64,000 bases of DNA from positions 186,001 to 250,000 of the forward strand of contig NZ_CABVQK010000013.1 of NCBI RefSeq assembly GCF_902499335.1, read 5' to 3'. The position numbers were made by a program, and so were the translations under genes. The notes under the pieces were generated by a model, which saw nothing but the letters and a program-made list of their open reading frames with translations, was not told the DNA's origin and did no database searches. Each line of letters opens with the position of its first letter. The first letter of the stretch is position 1. Source of the stretch: Burkholderia lata (GTDB taxonomy: Bacteria; Pseudomonadota; Gammaproteobacteria; Burkholderiales; Burkholderiaceae). Shown here in pieces: positions 57,169 through 64,000 of this stretch.

Positions 57169-57180
57169 CGAACTGGTATT
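57157..57180. promoter_or_regulatory. Perfect palindromic operator, probable NagR site
   Basis: AATACCAGT-N6-ACTGGTATT, 9-bp perfect arms, overlaps the nagR promoter -35. It fits a GntR/HutC dimer. Confidence 0.8.
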
Positions 57181-57410
57181 AGCGGTGCGGAAATCGCCGA
57201 AAGCCTTGCCCGGCAAGCGTTTTAGTTCCTATAAACCCTTTGTTTACAACGAAGTGCAGGATAGGGATTTACCCGGATTGGTATGCAAGGGGACAGTTCC
57301 AGTGTGTGGTTCGGCCAGGTTTTGGGCGCGAATATGAGACCTGAATAGAACCAGTTGAGCCGACTGGTATGCATGGATGACGGCAGGCGCGCCGCCACCG
57401 CCACGGGGCG
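57181..57410. other. Gap between nagR and dnaE2 with extra operator-like half-sites
   Basis: No gene is visible. GGTATGCA occurs twice (57280-57287 and 57366-57373); the second belongs to an imperfect palindrome ACCAGT-N7-ACTGGT (57350-57368) resembling the nagR operator. No dnaE2 terminator with a T-run is obvious. Confidence 0.45.
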
Positions 57411-60400
57411 TCAATGGAATTCGCGGCTCGACGTGCGCAGGCCGCCCAGCAGCGGCGTCAGATCCTCGAAGTGCTGCACGACGAGGTGCCTCACGTCGCT
57501 CGCGACCTGCCATACGCCGGACGCGGCAAGCAGCCGCGAATCGAGGGTTTCGCGGCGCTGCCGCGCGAGCAGCTCGGGCCGGACGATCAGGTTCACGCAG
57601 CCCGTTTCATCCTCGAGCGTCATGAACATCACGCCTTTCGCGGTGCCCGGCATCTGCCGCGCGGTCACGAGCCCGCACGCGCGCGCGAGCCGGCCGTCGG
57701 GCCGGTCGTGCAGTTCGGCCGCGGACGACAGCCGCCGCGCGCGCAGCTCGGGCCGCAGCAGCGCGACGGGGTGGCGGTTCAGCGTGAGGCCGGTGGTGTG
57801 ATAGTCGGCGAGGATATCGTCGGCTTCCGACGGCGCGCCGAGTGCGGGCTTCTCGGGCTCGTCGATCGGCGCGGTCGCGAGCAGGTCGCGTTCGGGGGCC
57901 GCGGCAACCGCTTGCCACAGCGCATCGCGGCGGTGGCCGGCGAGTGTCGCGAGCGCGTTCGCGGCGGCGAGCGCTTCGAGATCGCGGCGCTCGAGCTGCG
58001 CGCGGCGTGCGAGGGTATCGACGTTGTCGAACCGGCCGGCCGCCGTGCGTGCGGCTTCGATGCGGCGTGCGGCGGCTTCGCCGAGACCGCGCACGAGCGA
58101 CAGGCCGAGCCGCACGGCCGGCTGGCCGTGTGGAGGCGGCTGGTCGGGCAGCGCTTCGAGCGATGCTTCCCAGTTGCTTTGCGCCACGTCGATCGGCAGC
58201 ACCTGCACGCCGTGCCGCTTCGCGTCCTGCACGAGTTGCGACGGCGGGTAGAAACCCATCGGCTGGCTGTTCAGCAGCGCGGCGAGGAAGATCGCCGGTT
58301 CGTGGCATTTGAGCCAGCTGCTGGCGTACGCGAGTTTCGCGAAGCTCGCTGCGTGGCTTTCGGGGAAACCGTAATCGCCGAAGCCCTTGATCTGCTCGAA
58401 GATCTGTTCGGCGAAGTCGGGCGGGTAATCGCGCTCGCGCATCCCGTCGACGATCTTGCTGTGATATTTCTCGAGATTGCCCTTGCGCTTCCACGCGGCC
58501 ATCGCGCGGCGCAGTTGGTCGGCCTCGCCCGGTGTGAAACCGGCCGCGATCATCGCGATCTGCATCACCTGCTCCTGGAAGATCGGCACGCCGTACGTGC
58601 GTTCGAGCGCGGGCTTCAATTCCTCCTTCGGATAACTGACCTTTTCGATTCCCTGGCGCCGCTTCAGATAGGGATGCACTGCCCCGCCCTGGATCGGCCC
58701 CGGCCGCACGATCGCAACCTCGATCACGAGATCGTAGTAAGTCCGCGGACGCAGGCGCGGCAGCATCGACATCTGCGCGCGCGATTCGATCTGGAACACG
58801 CCGACCGTGTCGGCACGACAGATCATGTCGTAGGTCGCCTTGTCATCCTGCGGAATGTGCTTCAGCGTGAACGGCTCGCCATCCGGCTCCGGCGGCCCGC
58901 GCCACGCGGTGCGCATGTCGAATGCGCGATGCAGCGCCGACAGCATGCCGAGCGCGAGCACGTCGACCTTCATCAGCCCGAGCGCTTCGAGATCGTCCTT
59001 GTCCCACTGGATCACGCGCCGCCCGTCCATCGCCGCGTTCTCGACCGGCACGAGCCGCGTGAGCTTGCCGCGGCTGATCACGAAACCGCCCGAGTGCTGC
59101 GACAGGTGGCGCGGAAAATTCAGCAGCCGCGCGGCGAGCCGGGCCCACGCCAGGATGAGCGGCGTCTCGGGATCGAGCCCGATCGTCGAGAATTGCTGCA
59201 GCAGGTCGCGACTGCCATCGAACCAGCGGTGCGCTTTCGCGACGCGATCGACCAGCATCGGATCGACGCCGAGCGCCTTGCCGGTTTCACGCAGCACGCC
59301 ACGCGGGCGATAGGTCGAGACGGCGGCCGCAAGTGCGGCGCGGTTGTGCCCGTATTTTTCGTAGATATGCTGGATCACCTCTTCCCGGCGCTGATGCTCG
59401 AAGTCGACGTCGATATCGGGCGGCTCGCCTCGCTCCGCGCTGATGAAGCGTTCGAACAGCATCGTGCTCTGCTCGGGATTCACCTCGGTGATGCCGAGGC
59501 AGAAGCAGACGACCGAGTTCGCCGCCGAGCCGCGCCCCTGGCACAGGATGTTCTGGCTGCGCGCGTATTTGACGATGTCGTAGACGGTCAGGAAGAACGG
59601 TTCGTAGCTCAGCTTCGCGATCAGGTCGAGTTCATACCGGATCTGCTTCGACACCTTCTCCGGCACACCTTGCGGATAGCGTGTGGCCGCCCCGGCCATG
59701 GTTTCCTGCTCCAGATAGCTCGTCGGCGTGAGCCCCTTCGGCACGATCTCGTCGGGATACTCGTAGCGAAGCGAGTCCAGTTTGAAATCGCATGTATCGA
59801 GAATCGTGCAGGTCTCCTCGATCTCCGCCGGCGAATACAGGTTCCCGATCCGGTTCCGCGCGCGCAGATGCTGTTCCGCATTCGGCGCAAGCGCATACCC
59901 GCACTCGGAAACCGGCATGCCGACGCGGATTGCCGTCATCACGTCCTGCAGCTCCTTGCACGAGCGCCGGTGCATCGTCACGTCGCCGAGCGCGACGATG
60001 CGCACGCCACGCCGCTCGCCGGCCGCACGAATCTCCTCGCGCTGCGCCCCGTCCAGCGCGCGCTGCAGTTGCACGAGCCCGAGCCGTGCACGTTCACCGA
60101 AGGTCGTGCGAAACCACGCGACCTGCGCATCGAGTACATCGGCACGCACCGGATACGTCGGCACGAGAATCGCGAAGCAGTCGGGCAGGCCGCGCAAGTG
60201 CGCAAACTCGGCAGGCGGCGCCGACAGCATCCTCGACGTCAGCTTGTAAGTGCCCTTCGGTGACTCCATCCGCCGCCACGAAATCAGCTCGGACAGGTTG
60301 CCGTAGCCTTCACGATTCTGCGCAAGCAACACGAGCCCGAACGCCCCGGGGCCCGGATCGTGGCCGGGCGCGACTTCATCCGGCGTGACTTCGAAATACG

Positions 60401-60617
60401 AACCGATGACGAGCGGCAGCCCTTTCGCCTTCGCCGCGACATGCATGCGCGGCGCGCCGGCGAGCGAGCATTCGTCGGTGATCGCAATCCCGCGATAGCC
60501 GAGCTCGAACGCGCGCTCGACCAGTTCCTCCGCATGCGACGCGCCATGCAGGAACGAAAAGTTCGAACGGCAGAACAACTCCGCGTAATCGGGCAGCCAG
60601 CTGAATTCCGCAACCAT
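57411..60617 (-). CDS. dnaE2: Error-prone DNA polymerase DnaE2 (ImuC)
   Basis: A 1068-residue C-family polymerase. An N-terminal PHP domain (YAELFCRSNFSFLHGASHAEEL) is followed by the palm with PDIDVDFEHQRREEV and KVDVLALGMLSALH carrying the three expected catalytic Asp, a helix-hairpin-helix region (GFGDYGFPESHAASFAKLAY) and a C-terminal OB fold. With ImuA and ImuB it does SOS translesion synthesis. It starts 6 bases after the imuB stop, so the three genes form one operon. Confidence 0.97.
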   Translation of the reverse strand: MVAEFSWLPDYAELFCRSNFSFLHGASHAEELVERAFELGYRGIAITDECSLAGAPRMHVAAKAKGLPLVIGSYFEVTPDEVAPGHDPGPGAFGLVLLAQNREGYGNLSELISWRRMESPKGTYKLTSRMLSAPPAEFAHLRGLPDCFAILVPTYPVRADVLDAQVAWFRTTFGERARLGLVQLQRALDGAQREEIRAAGERRGVRIVALGDVTMHRRSCKELQDVMTAIRVGMPVSECGYALAPNAEQHLRARNRIGNLYSPAEIEETCTILDTCDFKLDSLRYEYPDEIVPKGLTPTSYLEQETMAGAATRYPQGVPEKVSKQIRYELDLIAKLSYEPFFLTVYDIVKYARSQNILCQGRGSAANSVVCFCLGITEVNPEQSTMLFERFISAERGEPPDIDVDFEHQRREEVIQHIYEKYGHNRAALAAAVSTYRPRGVLRETGKALGVDPMLVDRVAKAHRWFDGSRDLLQQFSTIGLDPETPLILAWARLAARLLNFPRHLSQHSGGFVISRGKLTRLVPVENAAMDGRRVIQWDKDDLEALGLMKVDVLALGMLSALHRAFDMRTAWRGPPEPDGEPFTLKHIPQDDKATYDMICRADTVGVFQIESRAQMSMLPRLRPRTYYDLVIEVAIVRPGPIQGGAVHPYLKRRQGIEKVSYPKEELKPALERTYGVPIFQEQVMQIAMIAAGFTPGEADQLRRAMAAWKRKGNLEKYHSKIVDGMRERDYPPDFAEQIFEQIKGFGDYGFPESHAASFAKLAYASSWLKCHEPAIFLAALLNSQPMGFYPPSQLVQDAKRHGVQVLPIDVAQSNWEASLEALPDQPPPHGQPAVRLGLSLVRGLGEAAARRIEAARTAAGRFDNVDTLARRAQLERRDLEALAAANALATLAGHRRDALWQAVAAAPERDLLATAPIDEPEKPALGAPSEADDILADYHTTGLTLNRHPVALLRPELRARRLSSAAELHDRPDGRLARACGLVTARQMPGTAKGVMFMTLEDETGCVNLIVRPELLARQRRETLDSRLLAASGVWQVASDVRHLVVQHFEDLTPLLGGLRTSSREFH

Positions 60618-60623
60618 TGCCGT

Positions 60624-62111
60624 TCACCCGAACAGGCCGTGCAGGAACCAGCGCGGCTCGGCCTCGCTCCCCGCCCGCTCCTTGAACACCCAGTAGCACG
60701 CACCGGCCTCGTCTTGCGCAACGCAGTAATCGCGCGCGGCGAGCTGACCGTCGAACCACCCGGCCTCGATCCGCTCCACCGACGACATCATCCTCAGCGG
60801 CGTATGAAATACCGGCCGCTCCCCGCGCATCAACAGCGGCAGCGGCTCCGCCAGTAACCACGCGGGCCTCGGTGGCACGGCCGGCGGCCCGGCAGCCGGC
60901 TTGCCGGCCTGCGCATCGAGCGGCAGCCAGCGGTTCGCAGCCTCGGGCCGGTGATCGGCAACGGGCGCCGCGCGCAGCACGTTGTCCGCGCCAAGCCGCG
61001 CAACCAGCAGTTCGAACAGCCGCGCACGCGTCTCGCGCGTGCCGCCCGGCTCGGGGAAAAGATCGTCGGCCGGCGGCGCGACCGATTCGACGCGCGTGGC
61101 CTTCAGACGTACCGCAATCACCGCGGCCGGCAACTCGACACGCGCGAGCCGCTCGCCGAGCAGCCGCATGAAATGCGTTTCATCGCGCACGGGCGACGCG
61201 AACGCGAGCTCGAGCGGCGTCGGCGGCACGGCCTGGCGGCCGCGCTCGTGTTCGAGATCGAACGTCATCGCGGCCAGCGACAGGTGCCGCGCGGCCAGCC
61301 AGCCGCAGAGCTGCACGACGAGCCGCCGCGCGGCGAACAGCACGGCTTCCGCGTATTCGACACGCTCCGGCAATTCGAGCCGCACGTCGAACACCGGCGG
61401 CACCGCCATCCACGCAAGCGGCTCGACCGCATCGCCGTACGCTCGATCGAGCGCGGCCAGCAACGCCGGGCCGCAGCGGCGCTGCAGCCCCGCGCGCGGC
61501 AGGCCGCGCAGATCGGCGAGCGTGCGACAGCCGAGGCCGTCGAACCAGCCCGCATACGGACGCGCATCGGGCAGCAGCACACAGGGCAGCCTGTCGAGCG
61601 CGCGGACAAGCGAGGCCGGGCTCGCGACGCGGCGCCGGATGCGGGCACGGGCCGACACACGCGCGAGCAGCCACGCGCCGCCCCCGGTCGGCGCGGCGGA
61701 CAGGCGTGCCGCATAGCCGAGCGCCGCGAGCGTCGCGCGTACCTGACGGCACAGCGACGGCAACCCGCCGAACAAGCGCAGGCTCGGGCCGACGTCGACG
61801 AGCAGCGTGGCTTCGTCGTCGAGCGCGACGCACGGCGAGAAGCGCAGCAACGCGAGCGCGACCGCGCGCAGCGCATCGGCTTCGCGCGCGGGATCGCGTT
61901 CGACGAGCTGCGTGTGCGGCGCGAGCGTGAGCACGCCGCCGCGCTTCATGCCTGCACGCACGCCCTGCCGGCGCGCGGCCGCATCGGCGATCAGCACGAC
62001 ACCCTGCTCGAGCACCGCACAGCCGGTGCCGCCGGCCTCGCCGTCAGACGGAGGCGCGACGCACACGTCGAGCGGCAGGCGCGGCAGATGGATGCCGAGC
62101 AAGACGCGCAT
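60624..62111 (-). CDS. imuB: Y-family polymerase-like protein ImuB
   Basis: A 495-residue Y-family relative lacking the polymerase acids: the N-terminal strand reads RVLLGIHLPRLPLD where true Y polymerases have DxDxFFAxVE. That agrees with ImuB being a catalytically dead adaptor linking DnaE2 to the beta clamp. HhH-like DGLGCRTLADLRGLPRAGL lies near residue 190. ATG 62111 has GGAGAG upstream; it overlaps imuA by 68 bases. Confidence 0.93.
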   Translation of the reverse strand: MRVLLGIHLPRLPLDVCVAPPSDGEAGGTGCAVLEQGVVLIADAAARRQGVRAGMKRGGVLTLAPHTQLVERDPAREADALRAVALALLRFSPCVALDDEATLLVDVGPSLRLFGGLPSLCRQVRATLAALGYAARLSAAPTGGGAWLLARVSARARIRRRVASPASLVRALDRLPCVLLPDARPYAGWFDGLGCRTLADLRGLPRAGLQRRCGPALLAALDRAYGDAVEPLAWMAVPPVFDVRLELPERVEYAEAVLFAARRLVVQLCGWLAARHLSLAAMTFDLEHERGRQAVPPTPLELAFASPVRDETHFMRLLGERLARVELPAAVIAVRLKATRVESVAPPADDLFPEPGGTRETRARLFELLVARLGADNVLRAAPVADHRPEAANRWLPLDAQAGKPAAGPPAVPPRPAWLLAEPLPLLMRGERPVFHTPLRMMSSVERIEAGWFDGQLAARDYCVAQDEAGACYWVFKERAGSEAEPRWFLHGLFG

Positions 62112-62751
62112 AGCGGCTCTCCACGATGGGCGACGGCAGATCGAGCACGAGCGGCTCGCTGCGGGCGGGGCCGCGACGCTTGACGATGTCGAGCGACACG
62201 CCGCCCGGCACCGGGTACAGCGCGACCCGCAGCACGGCCGGCGACGGTTGCCGCTCGGCCGACAGCGGGCGCAGCATCACGAACAGCGTGTCGCCCGTGC
62301 GCGCGGCCGCGAGATGCAGGCGCCGCAGCGCATCGGGCCGCGCGTCCTGCCACAGCAGCAGCGCGCCGCAACAACCGGTCTTGAGCGCCTGCTCGGCGGC
62401 CCACAGCGCATCCGTGTGGCTACCCGCGCGCAGCCACAGCAGCGCATCGGCCGGCACGCCGAGACTGGCGAGCGCGGTCGCATGCGGCGACTGCGGCGGC
62501 GCGACGAGCGCGAGTGGCCGCCGGACGCTGACGGTGCGTGCGAGCGCGGGCGCGAGCAGCCGCATCTCGCCGCAGCCCGGCTGCGCGGTCAGCAGTTCGA
62601 CGAGCCCGCCGACCGGCCAGCCGCCGCCCGGCAGCTCGGCCGACAGCGGTGCGAAACCGGTCTCGATCGTGCGCGGACCGCCGCGAGCGAGCTGCGAGCC
62701 GCGCCAAAGCGATGGATGAAGGGATTCGGGAGAAATGGAGGATGCGAGCAT
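62044..62751 (-). CDS. imuA: SOS mutagenesis protein ImuA (SulA/RecA-like)
   Basis: A 235-residue RecA-like fold protein. LSAELPGGGWPVGGLVELL lies near residue 35, followed by a degenerate P-loop (QPGCGEMRLL). It is the first gene of the imuA-imuB-dnaE2 cassette. ATG 62751 follows GGGTGG; a GTG lies at 62763. A LexA-type SOS box ends about 30 bases upstream, so the operon should be DNA-damage induced. Confidence 0.9.
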   Translation of the reverse strand: MLASSISPESLHPSLWRGSQLARGGPRTIETGFAPLSAELPGGGWPVGGLVELLTAQPGCGEMRLLAPALARTVSVRRPLALVAPPQSPHATALASLGVPADALLWLRAGSHTDALWAAEQALKTGCCGALLLWQDARPDALRRLHLAAARTGDTLFVMLRPLSAERQPSPAVLRVALYPVPGGVSLDIVKRRGPARSEPLVLDLPSPIVESRYARLARHPSAAPAARRVRRASV

Positions 62752-62765
62752 GACGCCACCCACAA

Positions 62766-62781
62766 CTGTATGGATATACAG
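62766..62781 (-). promoter_or_regulatory. LexA (SOS) box of the imuA-imuB-dnaE2 operon
   Basis: CTGT-ATGGATAT-ACAG, within the longer ACTGTATGGATATACAGTAT, matches the CTGT-N8-ACAG LexA consensus. It lies 15 bases upstream of the imuA ATG. Confidence 0.92.
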
Positions 62782-62978
62782 TATATGGCAATGCGCTCGC
62801 GTCGCACAGCACCGGTGCGAAACCGGTTTTCGTCAGAGGAAAAACGACGGGAAAGCCGGCGCGGCAGTAATGTTACGCCACGCCGGAGCGGGCGTGGCCG
62901 GGTCGTGCCTGCACGCCGCCCCGCGAGCCAACCGGCACGATGCGGTCCCCCGCACCGCGCCGGCCCGCCGGCTGCCCG

Positions 62979-63773
62979 TCAGCCGAGCAGCAACGCGTCG
63001 TCGTCGAGCTGCTCGTGACGCACCTTCTCGAACATCTGCAGCAGGTCCGGCACGTCGAGCCCCTTGCGCGCGTCGCCCGACACGTCGAGCACGACCTGCC
63101 CCTGGTGCAGCATCACCGTGCGGTCGCCGTAGTCGAGCGCCTGCCGCATGCTGTGCGTGACCATCATCGTCGTCAGCTTGCTCTCGGCGACGATGCGCGC
63201 GGTCAGCTCCAGCACGAACGCGGCCGTCTTCGGATCGAGCGCGGCCGTGTGCTCGTCGAGCAGCAGGATCCGCGACGGCCGCAGCGACGCCATCAACAGG
63301 CTCACCGCCTGCCGCTGGCCGCCCGACAGCAGCCCGATCCGGTCGGTCAGCCGGTTCTCGAGGCCGAGGTTCAGGAGCCGCAACTTGTCGCGGAACAGCT
63401 CGCGCGACGGCCGGTCGAGCGCGGCCCGAAAGCCGCGCCGCGCACCGCGCGCCATCGCGAGCGCCATGTTCTCCTCGATCGTCAGCGCCTCGCAGGTGCC
63501 GGCCATCGGATCCTGGAACACGCGCGCGACGAGGTGCGCGCGATCCCACGCGGCCTTGCGCGTGACGTCCGTGCCGTCGATCGAGATGCGTCCCGCATCG
63601 ACGGCCTGGTCGCCGCTGACCGCATTGAGGAAGGTCGACTTGCCGGCGCCGTTCGAGCCGATCACCGCGACGAACTGGCCGTCGGGAATCTCGAGCGACA
63701 GCCCGCGCAGCGCGCGCGTCTCGATCGGCGTGCCGGGATTGAACGTGAGTTTCAGGTCTTGTGCGGACAGCAT
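62979..63773 (-). CDS. ABC transporter ATP-binding protein
   Basis: A 264-residue ABC ATPase. Walker A GSNGAGKSTF, signature LSGGQRQAVSLLMA, Walker B ILLLDEHTAALDP and the switch His in VTHSMRQAL are present; the Q-loop lies in RVFQDPMAGT. It follows a membrane permease on the same strand. The permease type suggests the substrate-binding-protein-dependent TrpX/ABC_sub_bind class, for which aromatic amino acids have been proposed; I cannot confirm the substrate. Confidence 0.9.
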   Translation of the reverse strand: MLSAQDLKLTFNPGTPIETRALRGLSLEIPDGQFVAVIGSNGAGKSTFLNAVSGDQAVDAGRISIDGTDVTRKAAWDRAHLVARVFQDPMAGTCEALTIEENMALAMARGARRGFRAALDRPSRELFRDKLRLLNLGLENRLTDRIGLLSGGQRQAVSLLMASLRPSRILLLDEHTAALDPKTAAFVLELTARIVAESKLTTMMVTHSMRQALDYGDRTVMLHQGQVVLDVSGDARKGLDVPDLLQMFEKVRHEQLDDDALLLG

Positions 63774-63774
63774 G

Positions 63775-64000
63775 TCAGGCCCCTCCGTTCTTGCGCGCGA
63801 ACAGCTTCTTGCGCGTCGCCGGCAGCACCAGCGCGATCGTGACGAGCGCGGCCGTCACGAGGTTCAGATCCTGCGCCTTCAGCCCGATGAATTCGCTGTT
63901 GAGCGCAAGCGCGATGAAGAAGCGGTAGACGATCGCGCCGAGCACGACGGCGAGCGTCGTCAGCACGAGCCGGCGCGCCGGCAGCAGCGTTTCGCCGATG
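63775..64000 (-). CDS. ABC transporter permease (partial, C-terminal end)
   Basis: The visible 75 residues are the C-terminus of an inner-membrane permease with two hydrophobic segments (LTTLAVVLGAIVYRFFIALAL and LVTAALVTIALVLP), ending ARKNGGA. The gene runs beyond the window edge. Its stop lies one base before the ATP-binding gene's ATG (TGACATG), so the two are co-transcribed. The N-terminus and any binding protein are outside the window. Confidence 0.8.
   Translation of the reverse strand, partial: IGETLLPARRLVLTTLAVVLGAIVYRFFIALALNSEFIGLKAQDLNLVTAALVTIALVLPATRKKLFARKNGGA

Noticed and set aside
57414..60263. A 949-codon plus-strand ORF opposite dnaE2.
   Set aside because: It is the antisense shadow of dnaE2: low-complexity Arg/Leu/Ala sequence and no plausible ribosome site.

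Overview
The window is a GC-rich chromosomal segment of a Burkholderia-type betaproteobacterium. That is an inference from gene content, from gene order (kdsD-kdsC-lptCAB-rpoN-hpf-ptsN-hprK-rapZ; a cydP-cydAB-cydX cluster; a nag PTS cluster beside imuA-imuB-dnaE2) and from strong GC bias at third codon positions. A member of the B. cepacia complex, chromosome 1, is the best guess. I see no insertion sequence, prophage, CRISPR array, rRNA operon or genomic island. Nearly all of it is core genome.

Layout. 0-5 kb: phasin, an orphan ParA-type ATPase, two DNA glycosylases (AAG and Mug families), ssb and an MFS transporter, all on the minus strand. 5-10 kb: uvrA and an AI-2E-family (PerM-like) membrane protein. 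10-15 kb (minus): purU, a NUDIX hydrolase, a LysE exporter, apt and a Kef-type K+/H+ antiporter. 15-24 kb (plus): the lipopolysaccharide and nitrogen-PTS block kdsD-kdsC-lptC-lptA-lptB-rpoN-hpf-ptsN-hprK-rapZ, then a LON-domain gene. 24-26 kb (minus): the mutM-mutY oxidised-guanine repair pair. 26-33.5 kb (plus): TPR protein, lolB, ispE, tRNA-Gln, prs, rplY, pth, hisC. 33.5-35 kb (minus): ferredoxin, coaD, rsmD. 35-40.5 kb: ftsY, maiA (minus), ybiB and leuA. 40.5-46.5 kb: an NTF2-like gene and a PagL-like lipid A deacylase (both minus), rpoH with a CIRCE operator, and cydP-cydA-cydB-cydX. 47-57 kb: GlcNAc/chitobiose use, with a secreted GH20 hexosaminidase convergent to nagR-nagA-nagB(SIS)-nagF(EIIA-HPr-EI)-nagE(EIICB). 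57-63 kb: the LexA-type mutagenesis cassette imuA-imuB-dnaE2. The window ends inside an ABC transporter operon.

How the genes fit together. Three repair systems lie here (uvrA; mutM/mutY with the glycosylases; imuAB-dnaE2 under a clear SOS box). The kds/lpt block makes Kdo and moves LPS outward, and PagL would trim lipid A in the outer membrane. ptsN and hprK are regulatory PTS parts, while nagF/nagE form a complete sugar PTS with its own EI and HPr.

The most interesting signals are regulatory. (1) A 24-codon leader ORF rich in the rare Leu codon CTA lies between a strong promoter and leuA; the promoter would make its ATG almost leaderless, and its end is folded into a hairpin, so it looks like a leucine attenuator. 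(2) A perfect CIRCE element precedes rpoH. (3) Two FNR/ANR-type boxes precede cyd, one perfect and overlapping the cydP start codon. (4) A perfect 9-bp-arm palindrome covers the nagR promoter -35, with degenerate copies elsewhere in the nag locus. (5) The 3' half of ispE drops abruptly in GC and carries promoter-like elements. (6) NagE carries a second EIIB-like domain without the phosphorylatable cysteine.
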